NCBI GenBank assembly: GCA_036644375.1
Contig: JAVXQD010000019.1
Span: 1-41,090, forward strand
Reading direction: 5' to 3'
From: CALWZE01 sp036644375
GTDB taxonomy: Bacteria; Bacillota; Clostridia; Oscillospirales; Ruminococcaceae
Length of the DNA: 41,090 nt
Part shown: positions 34,827-41,090 of the stretch, piece by piece
Numbering within the stretch: the first letter of the stretch is position 1
Layout: every line of letters starts with the position of its first letter
Made by a program: the position numbers and the translations under genes
Notes under the pieces: model-generated
Told to the model about the DNA's origin: nothing
Seen by the model: only the letters and a program-made list of their open reading frames with translations
Databases searched by the model: none

Positions 34827-34871
34827 AGTATACGCGTCATTGCGCAGTTCATCTGTGATATCATCACAGAT
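34827..34871 (-). promoter_or_regulatory. trxA promoter with Crp/Fnr-like palindrome at the class II activator position
   Basis: On the minus strand, TATACT (34827-34832) is a good -10 element, but the -35 position (CAGATG) is poor. A perfect palindrome with 9-bp arms ATCTGTGAT/ATCACAGAT and three central bases spans 34851-34871. It contains TGTGA and TCACA five bases apart. Its centre (34861) is about 41 bases upstream of the inferred start near 34820, the class II activator position. Confidence 0.7.
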
Positions 34872-34881
34872 CCTTTATAAG

Positions 34882-35709
34882 CTACATCCGCTCAAGCATT
34901 GCAGCCATATTATCAAGCCAGCCTCCGGTAAAATGCTCAATTTCGCCATCATCACACGCCGCGGCAAGCTCACGAACAATCGGCATTTTTGAGACAGTGC
35001 CTATGTCAAACAGCTTTGCTGTCTCGTCAGCACGGCTTTCCCCGAATACGTGAATTCTTTTTCCGCAATCCGGGCACTCAACATAGCTCATGTTTTCGAC
35101 AAGCCCCAATATCGGAATATTCATCATATTTGCCATATTGGCTGCTTTTTCAACTATCATCGCAACGAGCTCTTGCGGCGAAGCAACAATAATGATTCCG
35201 TCAACCGGCATTGATTGAAATACGGTCAGCGGAACGTCACCTGTTCCCGGCGGCAAATCCACAAACATGTAATCCACATCGCCCCACACCACATCGGTCC
35301 AAAACTGCTTGACAGTGCCCGCGATAACCGGGCCGCGCCACACGACCGGATCTGTCTCGTTTTCAACCAGCAGATTGAGGGACATAACTTTTATTCCCGA
35401 CTTGCTGACCACCGGATACATCTCTGTGTCTGTGCCGGTAGCGCGCTCATGTATTCCGAACGCTTTCGGAATAGACGGACCCGTGATATCGGCATCCATA
35501 ATTGCTATACTCCTGCCGCGGCGTTTCAAGTTTACGGCAAGCAGGCTTGTAACCATCGACTTCCCGACTCCGCCCTTCCCGCTCACAACCCCGATAACCT
35601 TTTTTATGTGGCTGTCCTTGTGCGGATTCACTTTAAAATCCTGCGGTGCTTTTCTGTCCTCACAGCTGCTGCCGCATTCCGAACAGTTATTGTTACAGCT
35701 CTCACTCAT
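34882..35709 (-). CDS. Mrp/NBP35-family P-loop ATPase (Fe-S cluster carrier)
   Basis: The 275-residue protein has a deviant Walker A VVSGKGGVGKS (about 41-51), DADITGPS, and DLPPGTGD. An N-terminal Cys set (C5, C9, C12, C16) resembles the extension of NBP35-type proteins. CPDCGK (C212, C215) is the conserved bridging cluster pair. These ATPases hold and pass Fe-S clusters as dimers. Possible clients include the many Fe-S and rubredoxin proteins nearby, IspG among them. GGAGATG precedes ATG 35709. The Mrp gene often lies near NifX-like and DUF134 genes; here they are 34 kb apart. Confidence 0.93.
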   Translation of the reverse strand: MSESCNNNCSECGSSCEDRKAPQDFKVNPHKDSHIKKVIGVVSGKGGVGKSMVTSLLAVNLKRRGRSIAIMDADITGPSIPKAFGIHERATGTDTEMYPVVSKSGIKVMSLNLLVENETDPVVWRGPVIAGTVKQFWTDVVWGDVDYMFVDLPPGTGDVPLTVFQSMPVDGIIIVASPQELVAMIVEKAANMANMMNIPILGLVENMSYVECPDCGKRIHVFGESRADETAKLFDIGTVSKMPIVRELAAACDDGEIEHFTGGWLDNMAAMLERM

Positions 35710-35844
35710 ATTTTTTCATCTCCGTTATTTAGTCTTTACCATTACCCCAATAATAGTATTTTGTACAAAAATATGCAAGTAAAAGCCCCTTGACCAAAAT
35801 AATACACAAACAACCGGCCTCTTTTTTATCGGGTATTTTCGGTT

Positions 35845-37404
35845 TTATTTGTCATAAATCTGCTGTAACCTCATTTTAGTCACCATTGTCGAAAGGTTAT
35901 ACTGTGCAAAGCGCCGTTCGCTTTCTTCCGACATATCGAGTCTGTGTTTAATATAGTCATTTTTATTCAAATCATACGGCAAACGGATTTTATCCCCATC
36001 GCACCTTTCAACCACATAGGCCAGTGAATCATCAGACAATCCATGAATCAAATAGTCCATGTCCAGTTCGGTATGACTGCCGTTTTCGTACATGGCTATA
36101 TTGTATTTTGCTATGAGATAATCGCTCTGTGAAAAACACAAAACGCCAAACATCACCACAAACACCGCCGCTGAAATTCTAATGAGCGGAAAGGTTTGTT
36201 TGAATTGCCAAACTATTATCAGCACAAAAACAACCGCCATCAGCAGCATAGTCCACGAGGTATATAGCCGCATTCTTGTGAGACCGAATCTGCTGATATA
36301 CAAAACCATCTTGCTCAGTGCAGCCGCTATCATAATAAGCGTAAAGCCGCAGAGCATAATTGAATATGCCCGCAATGTCCTCGTGCGTTTTTCCCCGCTG
36401 CTGATGGTGTTGCAGTTTAGGATCAATATAAAAATCATATTGACAGCGGCGAGCGCAAAAAGCTCAAAGAAGCCGCGGCGGGCATATTCAGCATAACCGA
36501 ATCCCGCGGGAAGCCGTCCGCCGAATGCCGACAAAAAGTATTTAGACTGCGAAATAAAGAACACAGCATATAAAATCAGCGCAGGGGTAAGCGCAGTATA
36601 CGCTATAAGATTCGGCACAAACCGACGCTTTTCCGCTATACTGCGATATGCCTCCTCAGAGTGATATTCGTGCTTAACATCATGTGTGTTACCATAAAGC
36701 ATTCCGAACAGGTAGCATGCCACCAACGAGCCGATTGCAATCTGCACAAAAATGATTCCGAAGTCCGACACAAAATTTTCCGTCAACCCGCTCAGAAGCT
36801 TTTCCACTCCGTCATCGGCACTCATCAAAAGTGACGCCACAAAGACCGTTATCGGAACCGCAATTACAAGGCCAAGCGCCACATTTTTGAAATTGCCCGA
36901 TTTGGAGTGCGAGGGTGACTTTATCGCGGCGGACGGCGCATTGAAAAACTGTGAAAACGGAATTTTAAATAATGCCATCACGATATCTACATCTATATGC
37001 TCATCAATTTTCGTCCGTCTTGTACATATTGCATATACCCAGTATGCCCCGACAGCCAAAATGAAAATCTCTGCGGTGCTTTTTATTGCCCCATTGTCCG
37101 TCACCGAAAACACAAGCGAAAAAACAGATATCAAAACCGCCGTCATTCGATTCCGCAGCGTCAGTTCAAATCCGCTTGCTTTGAGATATGCGGCGCACAC
37201 CCCGACCAGAAGCAGCACGGTTGCTGTGGAAAAAAATCCCGTCTCGTTCCAAACAAGATATCGCACAAATATAAAGCCCAGTAAAAAGCAAAATATTGCG
37301 GCAATATGCTCCATTCTTGTGAATTCGGGTTTTGCGGCATATCCCGACACATGAGATTTTTCGCCCTCGACAGGCTTATTATTAATATTGTTGATGTTAT
37401 CCAT
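35845..37404 (-). CDS. DUF4173 family multi-pass membrane protein
   Basis: The 519-residue protein has about twelve hydrophobic segments and ends in a soluble region of about 110 residues with many charged residues. The YAEYARRGFFEL segment and the following AVNMIFILILN are typical of DUF4173/DUF4153 proteins. Function unknown. I chose ATG 37404, with AAGGAG nine bases upstream, over an in-frame start 69 bases upstream inside the HTH gene. It is the last gene of the DUF2975-HTH-DUF4173 set and starts four bases after the HTH stop. Confidence 0.82.
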   Translation of the reverse strand: MDNINNINNKPVEGEKSHVSGYAAKPEFTRMEHIAAIFCFLLGFIFVRYLVWNETGFFSTATVLLLVGVCAAYLKASGFELTLRNRMTAVLISVFSLVFSVTDNGAIKSTAEIFILAVGAYWVYAICTRRTKIDEHIDVDIVMALFKIPFSQFFNAPSAAIKSPSHSKSGNFKNVALGLVIAVPITVFVASLLMSADDGVEKLLSGLTENFVSDFGIIFVQIAIGSLVACYLFGMLYGNTHDVKHEYHSEEAYRSIAEKRRFVPNLIAYTALTPALILYAVFFISQSKYFLSAFGGRLPAGFGYAEYARRGFFELFALAAVNMIFILILNCNTISSGEKRTRTLRAYSIMLCGFTLIMIAAALSKMVLYISRFGLTRMRLYTSWTMLLMAVVFVLIIVWQFKQTFPLIRISAAVFVVMFGVLCFSQSDYLIAKYNIAMYENGSHTELDMDYLIHGLSDDSLAYVVERCDGDKIRLPYDLNKNDYIKHRLDMSEESERRFAQYNLSTMVTKMRLQQIYDK

Positions 37405-37408
37405 AAGT

Positions 37409-37615
37409 TCACTCCTTGATAAACTCCATAATATCTCCGGGCTGACACTGCAAAGCCAGACACAGACTTTCAAGGGTTGAAAATCTGATTGCTTTTGCCT
37501 TTCCGGTTTTAAGAATTGACAGGTTGGCAGGCGTAATACCGATTTTTTCGGAAAGCTCCTGTGACGAAATTTTGCGTTTTGCCATTATGACATCTAAATT
37601 TACATTAATAGGCAT
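37409..37615 (-). CDS. XRE-family (Cro/CI-like) small regulator
   Basis: The 68-residue protein is almost all helix-turn-helix: IMAKRKISSQELSEKIGITPANLS, then FSTLESLCLALQCQPGDIMEF. It is of the YozG/Cro type that often follows a DUF2975 membrane protein gene. GAGGGGG precedes ATG 37615. It sits between the two membrane protein genes with small gaps (10 and 4 bases), so it is co-transcribed and may control the operon. Confidence 0.92.
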   Translation of the reverse strand: MPINVNLDVIMAKRKISSQELSEKIGITPANLSILKTGKAKAIRFSTLESLCLALQCQPGDIMEFIKE

Positions 37616-37625
37616 TTTGTCCCCC

Positions 37626-38069
37626 TCATATCACAGCGTCATTTTCTTTGCGAAGCTCAACCGCTTCCTCAAATACATTTTTGAGTACTCGCAGAATAAG
37701 CCCGAAAAAGCATGCGGCGAATGACAGAACAAAGGACAGCGGACGGACAAATCCAAAAGCAAAGAACACCGCGCACTCTGCAAAGCAGCAATAAGAAAGT
37801 GCGCGCAGATGCTCTGTGTTTTCAGATACGAACATCCGCTTTTTTTTGATATTCCCAAGCATTCCGCACAACCTGACCATTGCCGCAAATGCGGGAACAA
37901 GACTCGCATACAACGCCGCACAAAACGATTTGAATATCGATGGGCGAAGCGAAAGCATGTCATACCATCTGACAAAAGTCGGAATCAGGAACACTCCCGC
38001 GACTAAAAGTGCCAGCACCAACCAGACGAGCGAATACGTAAGATTCAGGGATTTTGATTTAGTCCACAT
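37626..38069 (-). CDS. DUF2975 family membrane protein
   Basis: The 147-residue protein has four TM helices, a loop with MFVSENTEHLRALSYCCF between the second and third, and a basic and acidic tail, as in DUF2975. I chose ATG 38069, with AAGGAG nine bases upstream; TTG 38090 has none. It is the first gene of the set and is co-transcribed with the small HTH gene. Function unknown. Confidence 0.88.
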   Translation of the reverse strand: MWTKSKSLNLTYSLVWLVLALLVAGVFLIPTFVRWYDMLSLRPSIFKSFCAALYASLVPAFAAMVRLCGMLGNIKKKRMFVSENTEHLRALSYCCFAECAVFFAFGFVRPLSFVLSFAACFFGLILRVLKNVFEEAVELRKENDAVI

Positions 38070-38106
38070 AAACACATTCTCCTTAAGCAAGCTTGTTTAA
38101 GAGAAC

Positions 38107-38176
38107 CTTATCACATTACACATCGATAGTCAATAGTTTTTTATTGTTTATCAATATATTTATTCTGTTTATCAAT
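38107..38176 (-). promoter_or_regulatory. Control region of the DUF2975-HTH operon, with repeats
   Basis: TGTTTATCAAT occurs twice on the plus strand (38145-38155 and 38166-38176), 21 bp apart, which is two helical turns. The first copy lies in a small palindrome TATTG-N5-CAATA. On the minus strand, TTGACT (near 38130) and TAAGGT (near 38107), 17 bp apart with TGA before the -10 element, form a modest promoter. The repeats could be operators for the HTH protein. The rest of the gap (38177-38495) is AT-rich with no gene seen. Confidence 0.5.
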
Positions 38177-38495
38177 CATATCTTATCGTCGAATCAAGTT
38201 TTATTTGCCCTGTGTTTATAAACGCATATTCTAATTAGCCCTTGCCGAAATCCGCGGAGTAATAGCCTTTGCGAATTTATATACCGACCTCAAACGCTCC
38301 TGATTTTAAGCTTTATCAACCCTCAGGTGTAGCTTTCTTTATCAAATTATGCGATAATTAACAATATTAAGCAGTCAAAATTCATGTCTTTTTATGCCTT
38401 TACTGCCGAATCTCAAATTCAAATTCCGTATCTAAATTTTTACAGAAGCACAAAAACAAATACCCGAAAATACATCGGATTTTAAGGATGATTAT

Positions 38496-39854
38496 ATGGT
38501 TCAAAAAAACGAGATCGTCGAGCTCTCTATACATTCAATATCAAATGACGGAAACGGCGTCGGCCTATACGACGGGCTTGCTGTTTTTGTGCCGTACACC
38601 GTTGTCGGAGACAGGCTGCTTGTCAAAATAGTAAAGCTCAAAAAATCTTATGCCTTTGGAATAATCGACAAAATTCTCGAACCCGCACCGGAGCGAGACG
38701 AGCCGCAATGTCCCGCATACAGGCGCTGCGGAGGCTGTTCGTTTCGCCACATGAGCTACTGCGCCGAGCTTGATGCAAAGCGCGAGATTGTCCGCGCAGC
38801 GCTTACACGGCTCGGCGGTCTTGATATTGAAATCCGCGAAACCGTTCCGAGTCCATGCCAAACCGAATATCGCAATAAGGTACAGTTCCCCGTTTCAATG
38901 CACGGTGGAAATTTGTGTGTCGGGCTTTATGCCAAGCGCACTCATGATGTTGTCGATGCATCCGAATGCAATCTGCAGCCAAAACTTCTCAATGATATTG
39001 CCGCATATGCGTGTCGGATTTTGGATTCACAGCAGGTCTGCGCGTATAACGAGATAAGCCATGTCGGCCTTTTGAGGCATATCTTTTTGAGAATCAGCGG
39101 AAAAACCGGTAACGTGATGCTCTGCGTCGTCCTCAATGGTCTTCGCTTGCCGAAAGAGGATGTTTTCGTTGAGAAGATGACACGTGAATTTAACGCAATC
39201 AGCTCAATCATCGTAAACGTAAACAAAACAAGAGGTAACGTCATTTTAGGAGAGACCTGCCGAACAATATTCGGAGATGATTTCCTTTTTGACGAGATGT
39301 GCGGAATCCCGGTGCGCCTGTCTCCCCTGTCGTTTTTTCAAATCAATACTAAGGCCGCCGAGCAGCTCTATGGGCTTATTGCTCTGCTTGCGGACTTAAA
39401 GGAAAATGAAACTCTTCTTGATTTATACTGCGGAACCGGCACAATCGGGCTTTCAATGGCAAAAGCAAAACATTTCCGCCATTTAATCGGCGTTGAGGTG
39501 ATTCCAAGCGCAATTGCCGATGCAACCGAAAACGCCAAAGCCCTCGGCTTTGACAACTGCACGTTCATCGCAGACGACGCCTCAGGCGCCGCTGTGCGCC
39601 TTGCAAAAAGCAATGTGTCAATTGATGTTGCAGTTGTAGATCCGCCCCGCAGAGGCTGTGACGAGGAGTGCCTCGGCGCACTTATATCAATGAGTCCTGA
39701 CCGAATAGTCATGGTGTCCTGCAACCCCGCCACACTTGCCCGCGATTTGAAATATTTATGCGCTCACGGTTACATTGCCAAAACAGCAATCCCCGTAGAT
39801 TTATTTCCCCGCACACAGCACGTGGAGTGCGTAGTGTTGATGTCAAGGAAATAA
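38496..39854 (+). CDS. 23S rRNA (uracil-5-)-methyltransferase, RlmD/RumA family
   Basis: The 452-residue protein has an N-terminal TRAM domain (1-60). Cluster ligands C72, C78, C81 and C158 should hold a [4Fe-4S] cluster. The SAM motif is LLDLYCGTGTIG (about 307-318), and catalytic Cys 409 is in VSCNPATLARDL. The C-terminus PVDLFPRTQHVECVVLMSRK is canonical. It methylates U to m5U in 23S rRNA; the exact position (U1939 or U747) is not clear. AAGGA lies eight bases before ATG 38496. A second, broken copy of its C-terminal motif appears about 420 bases downstream. Confidence 0.92.
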   Translation: MVQKNEIVELSIHSISNDGNGVGLYDGLAVFVPYTVVGDRLLVKIVKLKKSYAFGIIDKILEPAPERDEPQCPAYRRCGGCSFRHMSYCAELDAKREIVRAALTRLGGLDIEIRETVPSPCQTEYRNKVQFPVSMHGGNLCVGLYAKRTHDVVDASECNLQPKLLNDIAAYACRILDSQQVCAYNEISHVGLLRHIFLRISGKTGNVMLCVVLNGLRLPKEDVFVEKMTREFNAISSIIVNVNKTRGNVILGETCRTIFGDDFLFDEMCGIPVRLSPLSFFQINTKAAEQLYGLIALLADLKENETLLDLYCGTGTIGLSMAKAKHFRHLIGVEVIPSAIADATENAKALGFDNCTFIADDASGAAVRLAKSNVSIDVAVVDPPRRGCDEECLGALISMSPDRIVMVSCNPATLARDLKYLCAHGYIAKTAIPVDLFPRTQHVECVVLMSRK

Positions 39855-39899
39855 TAAATTTGCAGTGAAGTTTGTTTATATTTGACGGAGGAAAGAGTT

Positions 39900-40223
39900 A
39901 TGAAGAAAATATTATTTTTCTTTCCTGCTATAATTTCTACAATTGTTTATGGCTTGTTAGCAGTATTGGGAGGAATAGGTACAATACACCCTCTTGTTGC
40001 GGTCTGGCTATTACTATTTTTGAGTGCCGGTGCTTTATTAAGAAAAGCAAAAGTTATTGGCGGTATATTTGGTATGATTCCGGCTTTGCAATTAATTTAT
40101 ATGGGAACACAAGAAACAGGTCAAATTATTGAAGAAACACCAATTGGTATTATTATTTTGCTTTATTATATGGTGTGTATTTATTTTGTTTACAAAAAGA
40201 ATGTTTCTAAAAAAAGTTCGTGA
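39900..40223 (+). CDS. Small AT-rich membrane protein
   Basis: The 107-residue protein has about four hydrophobic helices (near 5-25, 32-47, 53-72 and 82-98), a short polar loop TQETGQIIEE, and a Lys/Ser-rich cytosolic end. I do not recognise it. GGAGG lies eight bases before ATG 39900. Its base composition is plainly more AT-rich than the genes around it, which suggests recent arrival, and it lies between the methyltransferase gene and a broken copy of that gene's 3' end. Confidence 0.7.
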   Translation: MKKILFFFPAIISTIVYGLLAVLGGIGTIHPLVAVWLLLFLSAGALLRKAKVIGGIFGMIPALQLIYMGTQETGQIIEETPIGIIILLYYMVCIYFVYKKNVSKKSS

Positions 40224-40265
40224 TACCCATTATGAGCAATTTGCGAAATTGATATGTTTCCATGA

Positions 40266-40361
40266 ACGGACAAAGAACAAGGCACACCAGTTGATGTACT
40301 TCCCATCAACTCGCAGCATGTAGAGAGCCTTTGCTTGCTGACCCGTGGCTATGGGAAATAG
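40266..40361 (+). pseudogene. Remnant resembling the C-terminus of an RlmD/RumA-family methyltransferase
   Basis: After an in-frame TGA at 40263-40265, 31 codons run to TAG at 40359-40361. They include TPVDVLPINSQHVESLCLLT. This lines up with the end of the gene at 38496 (IPVDLFPRTQHVECVVLM): PVD, a proline, QHVE and the hydrophobic end all match. There is no start or ribosome binding site. It is best read as the 3' end of another copy, separated from its body by insertion or recombination. Bases 40362-40462 hold no clear gene. Confidence 0.5.
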
Positions 40362-40462
40362 TACCGAGAACGCTGACGAAGTGGGTTTTATCGGACTTAA
40401 AGACAGAAAAAATGCGATATGATATGTTATAAACAATCTAATAGTTCAATTTGGGAAAAAGT

Positions 40463-40675
40463 ATGCTGAAAAGCAGCATCGAGGTTGATGTTAAGGTCAA
40501 GTGCATCGAGGGCGAATTAACACAGGCACAGCTTGCGGAAAAGATTGGAACGACGGGACAGTATGTCAATCGTATCATCAAGAAAAAAGACGGTGTTGTG
40601 AATAAAACCTTTGTGCAGATGCTGGAAGCGCTGGGGTATGATATTGAACTTACCTATGTGAAGAGAGAAGATTAA
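40463..40675 (+). CDS. Small XRE-type helix-turn-helix protein
   Basis: The 70-residue protein has an HTH (ELTQAQLAEKIGTTGQYVNRIIKK) followed by VVNKTFVQMLEALGYDIELTY, a common short regulator form in Firmicute accessory regions. ATG 40463 has only a weak GGGAA upstream. The next gene, 76 bases on, is a DUF1016 nuclease-like gene. Such HTH-DUF1016 pairs recur in mobile or defence-related regions, but the link is only an inference here. Confidence 0.8.
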   Translation: MLKSSIEVDVKVKCIEGELTQAQLAEKIGTTGQYVNRIIKKKDGVVNKTFVQMLEALGYDIELTYVKRED

Positions 40676-40751
40676 GTTAGGATTTGGCAAGATCCTTACT
40701 TCGCAAAATTTACAAGTATTCTTATAGAGAACAGCAGAAAGGAACTATATT

Positions 40752-41090
40752 ATGAGCGAGTTGATACCTTACGGTGAGCACTTNNNNNNNNNNTTAATGA
40801 GGAACTGATTTTAATGTATCGTGATATAGGTGAATACATTAGTACACAGTCTGAAAATACTGGATATGGTGATGCATTTGTACAGAAACTTGCTGATTTC
40901 TTTGCGGCTAATTACCCTGAACTAAAAGGATTCAATCGCCGTGGACTTTACAGAATGAAGCGGTTTTATGAGCTTTACAAGGACAATGAAAAAGTGTTAC
41001 CACTGGTGACACAATTGAATTGGACGAACCATCTCAAAATTATGTCTGCGTGTAAAACTATGGAAGAACGCATATTTTATATGAATATGT
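40752..41090 (+). CDS. DUF1016 (YhcG-like) N-terminal domain protein, interrupted by assembly gap and window end
   Basis: The gene opens with MSELIPYGEHF at ATG 40752 (AAAGGA upstream) and runs into ten N. After the gap, a frame shifted by two bases continues with LILMYRDIGEYIS, GFNRRGLYRMKRFYELY and LNWTNHLKIM. These are marks of the DUF1016 N-terminal domain, which precedes a PDDEXK-type nuclease domain in full-length proteins; that part lies outside the window. The frame change is almost surely due to the arbitrary length of the N run. It is co-directional with the HTH gene upstream. Confidence 0.8.
40784..40793. other. Assembly gap (10 N)
   Basis: Ten undetermined bases mark a scaffold join of unknown true length. 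The reading frame on either side differs by two, so the gap size shown is not exact. Genes on the two sides may still be one gene. Confidence 0.98.

Noticed and set aside
34851..34871. Palindrome read as a terminator of the Mrp gene
   Set aside because: No T run follows on either strand, and the spacing to the trxA -10 element fits an activator site better.
36752..37354. Plus-strand frame of 200 codons opposite the DUF4173 gene
   Set aside because: It is antisense to a membrane-protein gene, whose composition often opens opposite frames. It has no start signal or family features.
40230..40436. Minus-strand frame of 68 codons opposite the methyltransferase remnant
   Set aside because: The plus-strand reading has a clear match to the methyltransferase C-terminus. 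The minus frame has no ribosome binding site or known domain.
1..41090. CRISPR array, tRNA, rRNA or intact insertion sequence
   Set aside because: I looked for regular repeats with spacers, cloverleaf-like segments, rRNA signatures and transposase motifs on both strands and saw none. A covariance-model scan would be needed to exclude small RNAs.

Overview
This window looks like a chromosomal segment from an anaerobic, Gram-positive member of the Clostridia (Bacillota). The Oscillospirales/Ruminococcaceae type is my inference. Support comes from a PolC-type replicase, a YlmC/YmxH sporulation-family protein, the Firmicute gene order rpsB-tsf-pyrH-frr-uppS-cdsA-dxr-rseP-ispG-polC, ECF transport, rubrerythrin/rubredoxin peroxide defence, and many strong AGGAGG ribosome binding sites with sigma-A-type promoters. 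A 10-base N run near the right end shows a draft or metagenomic assembly.

Layout. Bases 1-420 hold the tail of an unrecognised gene and a terminator. Bases 446-3385 hold a plus-strand redox block: a DUF134 DNA-binding protein, a NifX/NifB-like protein with a His/Cys tail, a rubredoxin/rubrerythrin-like protein, and a fusion of two [4Fe-4S] clusters, rubredoxin, diiron rubrerythrin and rubredoxin. A Fur-box-like palindrome precedes the last two, and a long terminator closes the block. On the minus strand, 3482-6858 encodes a large Cache/PAS/GGDEF/GAF diguanylate cyclase with a tiny helix-turn-helix gene overlapping its stop. Bases 7205-22845 are core housekeeping, all minus: proS, a sugar nucleotidyltransferase, polC, isoprenoid and envelope genes (ispG, rseP, dxr, cdsA, uppS), then frr, pyrH, tsf, rpsB and ymxH.

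Bases 22984-29461 are accessory or regulatory. They hold an HD phosphohydrolase, a small Cys protein, a divergent pair made of an ECF S component and a MocR regulator whose PLP lysine position is Arg, a two-TM protein, and a BlaI/BlaR1-type pair with two clear operators. Bases 29589-32235 carry a two-component system and a UBA/DUF4342 membrane protein. An arylamine N-acetyltransferase follows. Next are a Crp/Fnr regulator, thioredoxin and an Mrp/NBP35 ATPase. A perfect palindrome sits at the class II activator position of the trxA promoter. Bases 35845-38069 form a membrane-protein/XRE module (DUF2975, HTH, DUF4173) with paired repeats upstream.

The right end (38496-41090) has an RlmD/RumA-like rRNA methyltransferase, then an AT-rich small membrane gene, then a fragment resembling the C-terminus of the same methyltransferase family, an HTH gene and a DUF1016 nuclease-like gene interrupted by the gap. 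This end looks like accessory DNA inserted behind the methyltransferase gene.

No rRNA, tRNA, CRISPR array or intact transposase was seen. The strongest candidates for something new are the trxA control region next to the Crp/Fnr gene, the Lys-to-Arg MocR beside an ECF transporter, the fused redox modules under a Fur-like palindrome, and the methyltransferase tail remnant at the right end.
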